Shown: in pieces, positions 1-8,671 of the stretch
Position numbering within the stretch: position 1 is the first letter of the stretch
Layout: the number at the start of each line of letters is the position of its first letter
NCBI RefSeq assembly: GCF_900188245.1
Contig: NZ_FZOK01000003.1
Location: 124,001-188,000 of the forward strand
DNA length: 64,000 bases
DNA from: Belliella buryatensis
GTDB taxonomy: Bacteria; Bacteroidota; Bacteroidia; Cytophagales; Cyclobacteriaceae
Reading direction: 5' to 3'
Notes under the pieces: generated by a model
What the model was told of the DNA's origin: nothing
Databases searched by the model: none
What the model saw: the letters and a program-made list of their open reading frames with translations, nothing else
Translations under genes and position numbers: made by a program

Positions 1-2
1 TT

Positions 3-278
3 CCACAAGTTCAGGTCGAAATTACAATACCAGAGATTCTGATAGCTGAGGCAGAAAGTGAAACAGATACGATTTTTGAAGTCCCAAAAACTTCTAATGG
101 AAGCAAAAAAATAATTGCAGTCAACTGGGATAAACCAGATCGAAGAATCAAAATTGATGGGTTCAATGTGGAACTTTCTGAAAAAGAATTAGAAGCAATA
201 AACGACTTAAACAACAGAAAGAAAGGCAAATTCAGACTTCAAATCAATGAACTGACAGCCCGACTTTATGAACAATAA
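3..278 (+). CDS. Hypothetical protein, 3' end only
   Basis: The frame is open from the window edge to a TAA at 276-278 and gives about 91 residues. It reads as a normal protein with acidic and lysine-rich stretches and ends in ...TARLYEQ. No start is present, so the gene begins before the window. I recognise no family. Composition fits a cytoplasmic or periplasmic soluble protein. A near-palindrome around 296-314 follows it and may be a weak terminator. The opposite-strand ORF over the same bases is less protein-like. Identity is unknown. Confidence 0.55.
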   Translation, partial: PQVQVEITIPEILIAEAESETDTIFEVPKTSNGSKKIIAVNWDKPDRRIKIDGFNVELSEKELEAINDLNNRKKGKFRLQINELTARLYEQ

Positions 279-337
279 AACAGCTGAATACCTAAAATCC
301 TGTGCACAGGGATTATTCAACCAAAACACACAAACCA

Positions 338-1090
338 ATGAAAAAACTTATCATTCTCATCTTCTTATGTAGCTTCAGCTACCTTGCACAGGCACAGCTG
401 AAAGATAATACGCCGAGATATATTTCCTCTTTTAAAAATTTCGCAAAGAATAATCCAGAATTCTTTACAGATACCTTGGTATTCATCATGCCTAATAAAA
501 GTAAGGTAGAGGCTATATTCAATAATAAAGACTATCAAAAGGAGCAAATAGAAGAGAAAATATTCAATACCTTAAAATCAGCGAAAAACATCAAAGAAAA
601 TGAAGTCAGAACATATTATCTGCATTCTGATTGGGTAGAAAACACAATTATGGCAGCTTTGAGAGATATCTATATCCAATATGTCCCATACAAACCAGAT
701 TTTACACTTGGTATTCCTTTCGGGCTCGATTACATAGGTGGAAAGTTTACTCCTGAGATGGGGTTTAGAGCTGTAATTAATTTAAAAAAAGTAGGCCTAG
801 GAGCATCGATTACCAATTCAGTTTTTTTCACTGACAAACCAGATGGCGGAGTCAATGTGTTTCATAATCCATTTATAAATGCTGAAATTGTACTTAGCCC
901 CAGTAAAGCTCCATGGGACACCATTCAAATTGGTTATCTGTTGAATGATTCAGGGCCTGTTTTCCAAGGCACTACACTTAAAGCCTCTTACAGGTACAAT
1001 ATAAAGGGTAATTTCCAGCTAAACGCAGGTTTTATTTTCACTGATGATGTCAAAACGATAATCCCTACTGTAGGTGTTAGGTTGTTTTAG
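338..1090 (+). CDS. Secreted hypothetical protein, possible outer-membrane barrel
   Basis: This gene encodes 250 residues from the ATG at 338. I prefer that start to the in-frame ATG at 302 because MKKLIILIFLCSFSYLAQAQ is a clean Sec signal peptide with an AQA-Q cleavage site. The second half has alternating hydrophobic and polar strands (YIGGKFTPEMGFRAVINL, NFQLNAGFIF) and the chain ends in ...VGVRLF. A terminal phenylalanine is typical of outer-membrane beta-barrels. The first half (residues ~25-110) is charged and may be a periplasmic domain. It is a single-gene unit followed by a strong hairpin. No family is recognised and the barrel call is inference. Confidence 0.7.
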   Translation: MKKLIILIFLCSFSYLAQAQLKDNTPRYISSFKNFAKNNPEFFTDTLVFIMPNKSKVEAIFNNKDYQKEQIEEKIFNTLKSAKNIKENEVRTYYLHSDWVENTIMAALRDIYIQYVPYKPDFTLGIPFGLDYIGGKFTPEMGFRAVINLKKVGLGASITNSVFFTDKPDGGVNVFHNPFINAEIVLSPSKAPWDTIQIGYLLNDSGPVFQGTTLKASYRYNIKGNFQLNAGFIFTDDVKTIIPTVGVRLF

Positions 1091-1101
1091 TCTAAAATTC
1101 T

Positions 1102-1155
1102 AAAAATCAGGTTATGCTCAGGATTTTGAACTTAGAAGTATAACCTGATTTTTTC
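1102..1155. terminator. Bidirectional terminator hairpin
   Basis: A 14-bp perfect stem (AAAAATCAGGTTAT at 1102-1115, complement at 1140-1153) has a 24-nt loop and T-runs on both strands. It lies between the convergent secreted-protein gene and the antitoxin gene, so it can end transcription from both sides. Confidence 0.7.
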
Positions 1156-1181
1156 AAAAAAATTCCTTCTATCTAAAATTC

Positions 1182-1538
1182 TCAATAATCTTGAATCAAT
1201 ACATCTGTTGGGATTTTTAAGTTGGCACTTAGTTTTCTGATCATTTCTAAAGTTAGTTTCCGTTTTTTATTCATGACCTCACTAACGCGACTTTTAAACC
1301 CAATCATCTCAACTAAGTCCTTTTGCTTTAACCCCATTTGTTCCATTCTGAAATTAATTGCAGCAATGGGGTCAGGCATTTCAATTGGGAAATTCTCTTT
1401 CTCGTAGTTATCAATGATAATGGATAAGATTTCTAATTCATCACCTTCCTCAGTACCTTTCTTAGCATCAAAAATCACCTCTAACCTAGCAAGTGCATTT
1501 TGATAATCTTTCTCGTTTTTTATTGGTTTAATTTTCAT
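1182..1538 (-). CDS. higA: HigA-type antitoxin, XRE-family HTH
   Basis: This 118-residue protein starts at the ATG at 1538; the longer frame to 1631 lies inside the toxin gene and is unlikely. Residues ~65-115 form an XRE helix-turn-helix (LKQKDLVEMIGFKSRVSEVM followed by KKRKLTLEMIRKLS), as in HigA antitoxins of type II systems. The N-terminal half (KNEKDYQNALARLEVIF) matches the usual dimerisation region. It follows the toxin gene after one base, the reversed toxin-first order typical of higBA. It should neutralise the toxin and repress its own promoter upstream of 1833. The gene symbol is by family resemblance only. Confidence 0.85.
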   Translation of the reverse strand: MKIKPIKNEKDYQNALARLEVIFDAKKGTEEGDELEILSIIIDNYEKENFPIEMPDPIAAINFRMEQMGLKQKDLVEMIGFKSRVSEVMNKKRKLTLEMIRKLSANLKIPTDVLIQDY

Positions 1539-1539
1539 T

Positions 1540-1833
1540 TTAAATTTCGTTTGCATTGATTTTATCATACTCCGCATGTGTCCCAATAAACCGTATCCAA
1601 CAAAGCTGATATTCAAAGTTGAACTTGGCAATCAATCGGTAATCATTTCCTTTAATGTTGAAAACAATTCGATTATTTTTTAAAATACTTGCACTAGGAT
1701 ACTCTCTTTTAAGATCTTGAATGGATGACCAATTAGATTTTTCAGTTTCACGATACCAAATTTTCAATTGTTGTTCACAATTACCATGTTTTTCCCAAAA
1801 ATCTCTTAAAGTCCCTCTAGAAAATATTTTCAC
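1540..1833 (-). CDS. higB: HigB-type toxin, RelE-fold mRNA interferase
   Basis: At 97 residues this has the usual length of the HigB_toxin family (PF09907). The N-terminus MKIFSRGTLRDFWEKHGNCEQQLKIW and the core NNRIVFNIKGNDYRLIAKFNF with HAEYDKINA near the end are characteristic; this RelE-like fold cleaves mRNA at the ribosome. The stop codon lies one base from the antitoxin start, so the two genes should be co-transcribed and translationally coupled. The AT-rich stretch 1834-1932 upstream must hold the autoregulated promoter. The reading frame is intact, so the pair is probably functional. Confidence 0.88.
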   Translation of the reverse strand: MKIFSRGTLRDFWEKHGNCEQQLKIWYRETEKSNWSSIQDLKREYPSASILKNNRIVFNIKGNDYRLIAKFNFEYQLCWIRFIGTHAEYDKINANEI

Positions 1834-1932
1834 ACCAAATTACTTGTTTAAAACAAATATAAAGAAAAAAGTTACCAAAACGATAACTTTTAACCACTTG
1901 TTTTAAATCTCTTATGTCAAGAGTTTTAATTC

Positions 1933-2511
1933 TTAACCCTTCTTCTCCACCAGCATCCCTGTAATTTCATTCATCGCCTTCACCTTATACTCAAAATCCC
2001 CCTTGAGGGTATCTCGGTAAGCGTTGAGGTTTTCTAATAGTTCATCGATTTCTTCAGGAAGTACTTCTTCTAGCATTTGGCGCAGACGCTTAGCTGTGGT
2101 AGGAGATTTGCCATTGGTGCTAATGGCGATTTTCAGATTTCCTTTGGTCACGATGCCACCGAGATAAAAATCACAGAGCTCAGGTGTATCCGCTACGTTG
2201 ATCAGGATATACCTTTCCTTGGCTTCGTCATGAATTTGCTTATTGATCTCTGGGAAATTGGTAGCAGCAATGACAAGATGCTTTCCTCCCAGATACTTTT
2301 CGTCATAAGCATCCTGAATCAGGGTCACATTAGCTGCCTGCCCGGCCAATTCCAAAAACTCAGCATTAAACTCCTTGGACACTGCTGTGACCTGAGCTTT
2401 AGGACTGCTCTTGAGCAGGAAACTCAACTTTTCTGTCCCCACAAACCCTCCACCAACGAGCAGAAAGTTTAATTCATGGGCTTTGAGGAAGATGGGGTAT
2501 AAATGGTTCAT
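1933..2511 (-). CDS. Precorrin-2 dehydrogenase / sirohydrochlorin ferrochelatase (CysG N-terminal type)
   Basis: This 192-residue protein resembles the N-terminal module of CysG and yeast Met8p. It oxidises precorrin-2 with NAD and inserts iron to give siroheme, the cofactor of the sulfite reductase encoded nearby. It has the NAD-binding motif LLVGGGFVGTEK near residues 17-28, the VIAATNFPEIN segment and NGKSPTTAKRLR towards the C-terminus, which is shared by siroheme synthases. It is the last gene of the sulfate cluster. A repeat-filled gap of 280 bases separates it from cobA, so it may have its own promoter. The methyltransferase half of CysG is a separate gene here (cobA). Confidence 0.9.
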   Translation of the reverse strand: MNHLYPIFLKAHELNFLLVGGGFVGTEKLSFLLKSSPKAQVTAVSKEFNAEFLELAGQAANVTLIQDAYDEKYLGGKHLVIAATNFPEINKQIHDEAKERYILINVADTPELCDFYLGGIVTKGNLKIAISTNGKSPTTAKRLRQMLEEVLPEEIDELLENLNAYRDTLKGDFEYKVKAMNEITGMLVEKKG

Positions 2512-2539
2512 GGTTTGATCTTATTTGGAAACAAGTTTT

Positions 2540-2790
2540 ACAATATATTATAGAAATATGGTAGAAATAAAGTTGAAATATGATTGATATATGGCTGAAA
2601 CCGAAACTTTTGCAGAATTCTTTATAGCGAAAGGATTCGGAGCAATTTAGATATAGAATAGAAATATGGTGGAAATACATTTGAAATAGGGGGATAAATA
2701 TTTCGCGAAGCATATTTCGGCGAAGCTATATTTCTATCTTATTTCACAACGTATATTTCAACTTTATTTCGCGAAGCATAATTCTAAAAT
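2540..2790. repeat. AT-rich degenerate 'gaaatatggta' repeat tract
   Basis: The gap between two siroheme genes is filled with variants of GAAATATGGTAGAAATA and of TATTTCGCGAAGCATA, in both orientations, often spaced about 11 bases apart. The same family recurs at about 12336, 16025-16380 and 17862-18010. A weak open frame across this tract (2474-2713, minus) is only the repeat translated. No gene or clear promoter is visible. Confidence 0.7.
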
Positions 2791-2793
2791 ATA

Positions 2794-3573
2794 TCAAACC
2801 CGATTAATTTCAACACTGACCACTTCTTGATATATCTCTTTCAATCTATAACTTTCCTTGACCACTTCACCAATGATGATGATGGCTGGGGCAGCTATTT
2901 TTGCATTTTCTGCTTTGATAAGAATGTCATCTATGTATCCTGCAACTAATTTTTCTTCCTTGGTGGTCCCATTTTGAATGATGGCAATAGGAAGGTCATT
3001 TCGGTCATATTGCTGATAAAGGCTGACGATTTCTGGAAGCTTCTTAGTTCCCATCAGGATCACAACCGTTGCCGTGGATTGGGCAGCTAGTGCGATATCC
3101 CTGGAAATTTCTCCGCTGCTCGTCGTACCTGTGATCACCCAAAAACTCTCAGAAACACCCCGTTTGGTAACAGGTATTCCCACTTGAGCTGGAACAGCTA
3201 CCGATGAACTGATTCCAGAAATGACCTCAGTAGGAATTCCGAAAGCTTCGATGTAATCAATCTCTTCCGAGCCTCTTCCGAATACAAATGGATCGCCTCC
3301 TTTGAGTCTGACTACATGACCATGCTTAAGTGCATTTTCCACACAAAGCTTATTGGTATCCTCCTGTGGCAAGGAATGCTTACCTACCCTTTTCCCAACA
3401 AAGATTTTGATCGCTTGTGCGGGCGCGTGCTTGAGTAAAACAGGATCTATCAAGGCATCATAAAGCACAACATCTGCTTTGTTGAGTGCAAGAATTCCTT
3501 TTAGTGTGATCAGCTCTGGATCACCTGGACCTGCCCCTAGAAGGGTAACTTTAGGTTTACTTTCTCGTCTCAT
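2794..3573 (-). CDS. cobA: Uroporphyrinogen-III C-methyltransferase
   Basis: This 259-residue SUMT uses two SAM to methylate uroporphyrinogen III at C2 and C7, giving precorrin-2. The family signatures are all present: VTLLGAGPGDPELITLKG near the N-terminus, the RLKGGDPFVFGRGSEE motif near residue 90, GIPVTKRGVS and ILMGTKK. The start overlaps the sulfite reductase stop by 4 bp, so the two genes are translationally coupled. Together with the downstream precorrin-2 dehydrogenase it supplies siroheme for that reductase; nothing else in the window suggests cobalamin synthesis. Confidence 0.95.
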   Translation of the reverse strand: MRRESKPKVTLLGAGPGDPELITLKGILALNKADVVLYDALIDPVLLKHAPAQAIKIFVGKRVGKHSLPQEDTNKLCVENALKHGHVVRLKGGDPFVFGRGSEEIDYIEAFGIPTEVISGISSSVAVPAQVGIPVTKRGVSESFWVITGTTSSGEISRDIALAAQSTATVVILMGTKKLPEIVSLYQQYDRNDLPIAIIQNGTTKEEKLVAGYIDDILIKAENAKIAAPAIIIIGEVVKESYRLKEIYQEVVSVEINRV

Positions 3574-5672
3574 GCGCTTACCTCTTTTGATCTGTAATTA
3601 CTGATTGTTTCAAAAACCTGCTGCGCAGTTGCAAAGTATTCCCTCGCAAATGCCTCTGTTGGTTCGTTGCTTTTTATCTGATATGTAATATTCTCGATAG
3701 AATCCTTCAGATCGATTTTACCAGTTTCGGTAAATTGCTCGTCGTATTGCTTTAGGATACTGGCATGTGAATTTGTATTTACACCTTCTGCAAGCAAAAT
3801 TGCTTTGGCTGTATTCACCAATCCTGCATAGGTATGATAAATTGCATCTGACCAAGCTCCAGATTCCAAGCTTTCTTCTGCATTGGCAATTTTTTCTCTC
3901 GCCTCTAAGAGTAGGGTAGACACCAAGTCGATGATTACTCCAGCACATTCTCCTACTCCGATCTCTTTGACGTAAGGATCATTATTTCCCCAATCGATAA
4001 AATCACTTTCTACAACATCTTCTATATTGGCAGTTTCTTTCAATAATTCGTAGAAATACATCTGTCCCAAACGGTCGTAGTACGCAAGGAAATTTTCTGC
4101 TTCAAATGCATTTGCTTCAAAATCATCCAGCAAAATCCTCAATGCCTGAGGCCCTCTTTTACTTGGGATTTTGATGACTTTATCTGCAAACCTTCCTTCT
4201 CCATTTCCTAAAGTTCCTCCACCAAGCAATACTTGAAGCGCAGGAAGCACATGTTTGCCAGCTTTGATGGACATGCCCTGAAAGCCAATTGAAGCCATAT
4301 TGTGTTGCCCACAAGCATTCATACAGCCTGAGATTTTGATTGTCAGATCTTTATTGCTGAGATATTGTGGATATTCGTTAAAAATCACATCTTCGAGTAC
4401 ACCTGCCGCTCCTGTGCTAGATGCAATCCCAAGATTACAAGTATCCGTACCCGGACATGCCGTGATATCTCCAAAAGTGTTGTATCCTCTATCTACAAAA
4501 CCGAGTTTTTTGAGTTCTTGGTAGAAAAAAGGAATCAATTCTTCTTTCACATCTCTGATTAGTATATTTTGTCTAAGTGTAAATCTCAATTCATTATTTG
4601 CATATTTTTTCACCAAATCAGCGAGCAATCTTGCCTTGTCCGTGTAAAAATCGCCAAGCTTAACTTTGATGCCAATAGCAACAAATCCACTTTGCTTTTG
4701 CGGTATGATATTGGTCAATTTCCATTGCTCGTAAGCTAATTCTGTGGGTTCATCAACTTTAACGATTTCTGGAGAAGGTTGAATTTGCGAAGCTTCATAG
4801 GCTTTATACTCGATGGGATATGTTTTAAAAGGAAGTGACAACTCTTCCTCTTTGACCAAATCTAGAAATGTTTCTAAGCCTAAATCTTTGACCAAAAATT
4901 TCATTCTGGCTTTCATTCTTTTGGCTCTTTCTCCATATCTATCGAATATTCTGATGACACTTTCGATGAAAGGAATCAATTTATCCGTAGGTAAAAATTC
5001 ATACACTGCATCAGCATGTCTCGGCTGAGAGCCAAGTCCACCTCCCAGCAAAATCTTGAATCCTCTTATTTGCTCACCATTCTCCTCTTTCACTTTTGGA
5101 ATCACGCCAATATCATGCAGGTAAGCCAAAGCAGTATCTTCATCACTGGATGAAAAAGCGATTTTGAATTTCCTTCCCATTTCCTGAGAAATTGGGTTTC
5201 TAAGAAAATACTGAAAAGTAGCTTCAGCATACGGAGTTACATCAAATGGCTCGTTGGGATCAATTCCTGCCATTTCAGAGGCCGTCACATTTCTAACGGT
5301 ATTCCCGCAGGCCTCACGAATTGTTACATCATCCTTCTCCAACTCAGCCCACAATTCCGGCGTCTGATCAATTTTGACATAATGGATCTGAATATCTTGA
5401 CGGGTAGTAATATGAAGTCTTCCTGTGGAGTATTTATCCGAAACTTGAGAGATTCTGTGAAGCTGCTCGGAAGTAACTCTTCCATAAGGAAGCTTAATTC
5501 TGATCATCTGTACACCTTGTTGCCGCTGACCATAGATTCCACGGGCAAGTCTTAAGCTTCTGAATTTTTCATCATCAATTTTACCTTCCTTGAAAAGCGC
5601 GATTTTTCTTTCCAATTCGATAATGTCTTTTTCTACAACCGGGTTTTCTATTTCTGTTCTAAAGCTTTGCAT
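3570..5672 (-). CDS. Siroheme sulfite (nitrite) reductase with C-terminal HEPN-like domain
   Basis: This 700-residue protein reduces sulfite to sulfide using a [4Fe-4S]-siroheme centre. Two ferredoxin-like/siroheme half-domains cover residues ~1-560. The cluster cysteines are C406 and C412 (CPGTDTC) and C450 and C454 (GCMNAC), the exact spacing of the family. Residues ~585-700 form an additional helical domain (LLLEAREKIANAEESLESG, AIYHTYAGLVNTAKAILLAE) that looks like HEPN; normal assimilatory reductases stop before it. I see no intact R-x4-6-H RNase motif in this tail, so it is probably not a nuclease. The neighbours (cysH, cysD, cysN, cobA) favour sulfite over nitrite. No flavoprotein subunit is present, so ferredoxin is the likely electron donor (inference). 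Confidence 0.9.
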   Translation of the reverse strand: MQSFRTEIENPVVEKDIIELERKIALFKEGKIDDEKFRSLRLARGIYGQRQQGVQMIRIKLPYGRVTSEQLHRISQVSDKYSTGRLHITTRQDIQIHYVKIDQTPELWAELEKDDVTIREACGNTVRNVTASEMAGIDPNEPFDVTPYAEATFQYFLRNPISQEMGRKFKIAFSSSDEDTALAYLHDIGVIPKVKEENGEQIRGFKILLGGGLGSQPRHADAVYEFLPTDKLIPFIESVIRIFDRYGERAKRMKARMKFLVKDLGLETFLDLVKEEELSLPFKTYPIEYKAYEASQIQPSPEIVKVDEPTELAYEQWKLTNIIPQKQSGFVAIGIKVKLGDFYTDKARLLADLVKKYANNELRFTLRQNILIRDVKEELIPFFYQELKKLGFVDRGYNTFGDITACPGTDTCNLGIASSTGAAGVLEDVIFNEYPQYLSNKDLTIKISGCMNACGQHNMASIGFQGMSIKAGKHVLPALQVLLGGGTLGNGEGRFADKVIKIPSKRGPQALRILLDDFEANAFEAENFLAYYDRLGQMYFYELLKETANIEDVVESDFIDWGNNDPYVKEIGVGECAGVIIDLVSTLLLEAREKIANAEESLESGAWSDAIYHTYAGLVNTAKAILLAEGVNTNSHASILKQYDEQFTETGKIDLKDSIENITYQIKSNEPTEAFAREYFATAQQVFETISNYRSKEVSA

Positions 5673-5709
5673 AATATTTATTCTCTATCGGTTTTATAGG
5701 TTATTTTGT

Positions 5710-5741
5710 TGTACAAAGTACCAAGTACTATGTACAATGTG
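5710..5741. repeat. Short GTAC-type intergenic repeat
   Basis: Variants of TGTACAAAGTAC are repeated three times in 32 bases upstream of the sulfite reductase gene. Similar runs occur at 19364-19395 and 50689-50725. They look like members of a simple intergenic repeat family; a function as a regulatory site is possible but not shown. Confidence 0.4.
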
Positions 5742-5801
5742 TTTCATGTAGCTTATATGATTTGATTTTTAGTAGATTCTAAAACCTACCTTCTAAAATC
5801 T

Positions 5802-7055
5802 TCAATTTATAAACCCAACACTCACTGTATCATAGGAACCTTCATCTATCAAAATAAAGCTGCCTGTTGATTTATTTTGTTTATACGAATCAAAGTGAAT
5901 CGCTTTGCTCAATTTGAATGTCACCTGACCGATGTCATTCAGTTTTAGCTGATCGGATGCCTCTTCTCCAGAAAAATCGGTGTGGATTCTTCCCTGAATG
6001 CTCTCAACTTTTGCTAGGACTCTATTGACTCCATGTTGAAGCGTATATTTATCTCCAACCTTCAATGGTTTAGCATTGACTTGACAGATGGTTGCAGAGA
6101 TTGATTTTTCTGATTTTGGCAAATCGGAATTCTTCACGATGGTATCACCTCTACTCACATTCACCTCATCTTCCAAAGTAATCGTGATAGATGAACCTAT
6201 TGCTGCCTCTTCTACTTCTTTTTCAAAAAAGTGAATGGCTTTGATTTTGGAGGTTGTCAATGAAGGCAAAACCGTGATGCTATCTCCTTTTTTCAGATTT
6301 CCACCGTAAACTTTCCCTGCAAAACCTCTAAAATCATGGTAAGCTTCTGTTTTTGGTCTGATGACAAATTGAACAGGGAATCTTGCAGCACTACTTTCTT
6401 GCAAATCCGCTGGCTCTAAAACTTCGAGATGATCCAAAAGTGTATTTCCGATATACCAATTCATCAAATCAGATTTTTGGGAAACATTCTCTCCTTTCAA
6501 AGCTGAAATAGGAATAAAGGTGATTTGATCTGTTGTGAAGTCACTTTTCGCAACCAATTCCTCAAAATCAGATTTGATTTTCAAATAAACCTCTTCATCA
6601 TAGTCAACCAAATCCATCTTGTTGACCGCAACAACCACATGACTCAATCTTAGCAAATTGCTGATAAAAAAATGGCGATAAGTCTGCTCTATCACGCCTT
6701 TTCTTGCATCGATTAAGATAATGGCAACTTGAGAGGTCGAAGCCCCTGTAACCATATTTCTTGTGTATTCCACATGACCTGGTGTATCAGCTACGATGAA
6801 ATTGGTCTTGTCGGTATTAAAATAAATATGCGCTACATCGATAGTAATTCCTTGTTCCCGCTCGGCTACCAATCCATCTGTCGCCAAAGAAAAATCCAAG
6901 TAGTCATATCCACGTTGCTTGCTATTTCTTTCGATTGCTTCCAATTTATCAGAAGTCAATGATCCGGTGTCATACAATAATCTTCCAATCAAAGTGCTCT
7001 TTCCATCATCCACCGAGCCAGCAGTCGCTATTTTGATTAATTTTCTATTTTCCAT
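5802..7055 (-). CDS. cysN: Sulfate adenylyltransferase subunit 1, GTPase
   Basis: This 417-residue protein is the GTPase subunit of ATP sulfurylase and couples GTP hydrolysis to APS formation by CysD. It has the EF-Tu-type GTPase motifs: G1 GSVDDGKST at about residues 14-22, switch region EQGITIDVAH, G3 DTPGHVEY and G4 NKMD, followed by two beta-barrel domains. It lacks the C-terminal APS kinase (CysC) fusion seen in some NodQ proteins, so no PAPS should be made here. It lies between cysD and the sulfite reductase gene on the same strand, with gaps of 182 and 129 bases that carry repeats. Confidence 0.95.
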   Translation of the reverse strand: MENRKLIKIATAGSVDDGKSTLIGRLLYDTGSLTSDKLEAIERNSKQRGYDYLDFSLATDGLVAEREQGITIDVAHIYFNTDKTNFIVADTPGHVEYTRNMVTGASTSQVAIILIDARKGVIEQTYRHFFISNLLRLSHVVVAVNKMDLVDYDEEVYLKIKSDFEELVAKSDFTTDQITFIPISALKGENVSQKSDLMNWYIGNTLLDHLEVLEPADLQESSAARFPVQFVIRPKTEAYHDFRGFAGKVYGGNLKKGDSITVLPSLTTSKIKAIHFFEKEVEEAAIGSSITITLEDEVNVSRGDTIVKNSDLPKSEKSISATICQVNAKPLKVGDKYTLQHGVNRVLAKVESIQGRIHTDFSGEEASDQLKLNDIGQVTFKLSKAIHFDSYKQNKSTGSFILIDEGSYDTVSVGFIN

Positions 7056-7189
7056 TTTTTTAGAAGTGAGATGTGAGACTTGATCTTTTCATCAGTTTAT
7101 ATTTTTTTTGCCACAAAGGCACAAAGACTCAAAGGTTTTTTTAGAAAAAGCTTCCAAGTGTTTTGAGGGGTGTTCAATGCTATAGTTTT

Positions 7190-7236
7190 TATATCGCCAA
7201 AGGCATATATCCATTTATATCGCGTAACTTATATCA
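7190..7236. repeat. 'tatatcgc..aaggcatata' intergenic repeat
   Basis: This tract closely matches 8617-8671: ATATCGCC, AAGGCATATAT, then ATCGCG and TATATCATTT. Both copies lie immediately downstream of sulfur genes (cysD here, cysH at the other site). They share the GCGAAGCATAT word with the repeat tract at 2540-2790. Confidence 0.5.
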
Positions 7237-7237
7237 T

Positions 7238-8137
7238 TTAAAAATACCCTACCTTCTTTCTTTTCTCCATCGCTGCTTCGGAGCGTTTGTCGTCGATTCT
7301 TGCTCCTCGTTCTGAGATGGTTGAAAGTCGAATTTCATCAACAACTGCTTCCAAGGTATCCGCATCTGAAAGTACAGCAGCTGTACAAGTCATGTCACCA
7401 ACTGTTCTAAATCGCACCATTCTTTCCACTACTTCCTCAGAATTATCTCTGTAAACATGCTGATTTGCTGTCCAAACCATCCCATCTCTAAAGAATACTT
7501 CCCTTTTGTGAGCGAAATAGATAGAAGGAATTTTCATGTTTTCATTTTTGATATATTCCCAAACATCCAATTCCGTCCAGTTTGAGATGGGGAAAACTCT
7601 TACATTTTGACCTTGATGGATTTTTCCATTAAGCATGTCAAAAAGTTCTGGTCTTTGGTTTTTTTCATCCCACTGACCAAAATCATCCCTTACTGAAAAT
7701 ACACGTTCCTTTGCTCTCGCCTTTTCCTCATCTCTTCTCGCTCCACCAATACAAGCATCAAACTTGAACTCTTCTATAGTATCCAATAAAGTGGTAGTCT
7801 GCAGTGTGTTTCTACTTGCGTACCTTCCTCGTTCCTCAGTAACCTTTCCTTGATCAATAGAATCTTGTACATTTCTGACGATCAACTCTAAACCAAGTTC
7901 TTCGACCAGTTGATCTCGAAATGCTATAGTCTCTGGAAAATTATGTCCCGTATCAATATGCAAAAGAGGAAAAGGAATTCTCGCAGGATAAAATGCTTTC
8001 TGTGCCAATCTTACCAAAGTGATGGAGTCTTTCCCTCCAGAAAAAAGCAATACAGGCTTCTCAAACTGAGCCGCTACTTCCCGCAAAATATGGATCGATT
8101 CCGCTTCTTTTGGATTTGGTATAAATAGGTTTGACAT
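7238..8137 (-). CDS. cysD: Sulfate adenylyltransferase subunit 2
   Basis: This 299-residue catalytic subunit of ATP sulfurylase makes APS from sulfate and ATP. The PP-loop SGGKDSITLVRLAQKAF is at about residues 33-49, followed by HIDTGHNFPETIAFRD and CIGGARRDEEKARAKER, all diagnostic of CysD. The C-terminus ...AAMEKRKKVGYF is typical. It is transcribed ahead of cysN on the same strand. It is full length with an unambiguous ATG. Confidence 0.96.
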   Translation of the reverse strand: MSNLFIPNPKEAESIHILREVAAQFEKPVLLFSGGKDSITLVRLAQKAFYPARIPFPLLHIDTGHNFPETIAFRDQLVEELGLELIVRNVQDSIDQGKVTEERGRYASRNTLQTTTLLDTIEEFKFDACIGGARRDEEKARAKERVFSVRDDFGQWDEKNQRPELFDMLNGKIHQGQNVRVFPISNWTELDVWEYIKNENMKIPSIYFAHKREVFFRDGMVWTANQHVYRDNSEEVVERMVRFRTVGDMTCTAAVLSDADTLEAVVDEIRLSTISERGARIDDKRSEAAMEKRKKVGYF

Positions 8138-8220
8138 ATTTATTTTAGATTTTAGAATTTAGATTTTTGTCGAAAATTGCGACAACCATCATTTTCGTGT
8201 TTTATCTCTTTACTTTTATT

Positions 8221-8437
8221 GGCAGTCTGAAGACTGCAGGCTATTTGGTCCAAGACTGAAGTCTTGAACCATTTGTGCATCAGTTCAACCCCTTAAGGGT
8301 TGTTGGTACTTGTTTTAACCTTGCCCGCCGGGTTGCAACCCGGGGCTAATCAAAGTTCAATCCCTTCGGGGTTGAGACTCAGTACAGTCTGAAGACTCCT
8401 AATTTTTGGTCCAAGACTGAAGTCTTGAACCAGGAAC
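8221..8437. repeat. Cluster of REP-like short hairpins
   Basis: This holds seven short inverted repeats in about 215 bases between cysH and cysD. They include GCAGTCTGAAGACTGC (8222-8237), CAAGACTGAAGTCTTG inside a 28-bp unit repeated exactly at 8244-8271 and 8405-8432, CAACCCCTTAAGGGTTG, CCGGGTTGCAACCCGG and a TCAATCCC/GGGGTTGA stem. The stems are GC-rich in an AT-rich region. They resemble REP palindromes, but no RAYT transposase is in the window. The rest of the 8138-8661 gap shows no gene. Confidence 0.75.
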
Positions 8438-8616
8438 CGGATTTACCGACTTCATTATTCGACATTCAGCGCTCATCAATCGATACTTTAAATCTTGAAT
8501 TCTGAATGATGAAATAATGAACTCCGAAGTTTAGGAGCACCTGTCTTGTGTCTTGTATCTTGCGTCTTTCATCTATAATGATGAATTTCGAAGTTTAACC
8601 TCAATTGACGCTTTTC

Positions 8617-8671
8617 TTATATCGCCTAAGGCATATATCTATTTGTATCGCGAAGCATATATCATTTTATA
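8617..8671. repeat. Second 'tatatcgc..aaggcatata' repeat
   Basis: This is a near copy of the tract at 7190-7236. It abuts the end of cysH and includes its stop codon region. See that entry. Confidence 0.5.

Noticed and set aside
11-229. 72-codon frame on the minus strand at the window start
   Set aside because: The plus-strand frame 3-278 over the same bases has more natural protein composition.
2474-2713. 79-codon open frame on the minus strand
   Set aside because: It is the translation of an AT-rich repeat tract (isoleucine, serine and histidine rich) with no family likeness.
8221-8437. Possible CRISPR array
   Set aside because: Repeats are few, of differing sequence and palindromic, spacers are not of equal length, and no cas genes are present.
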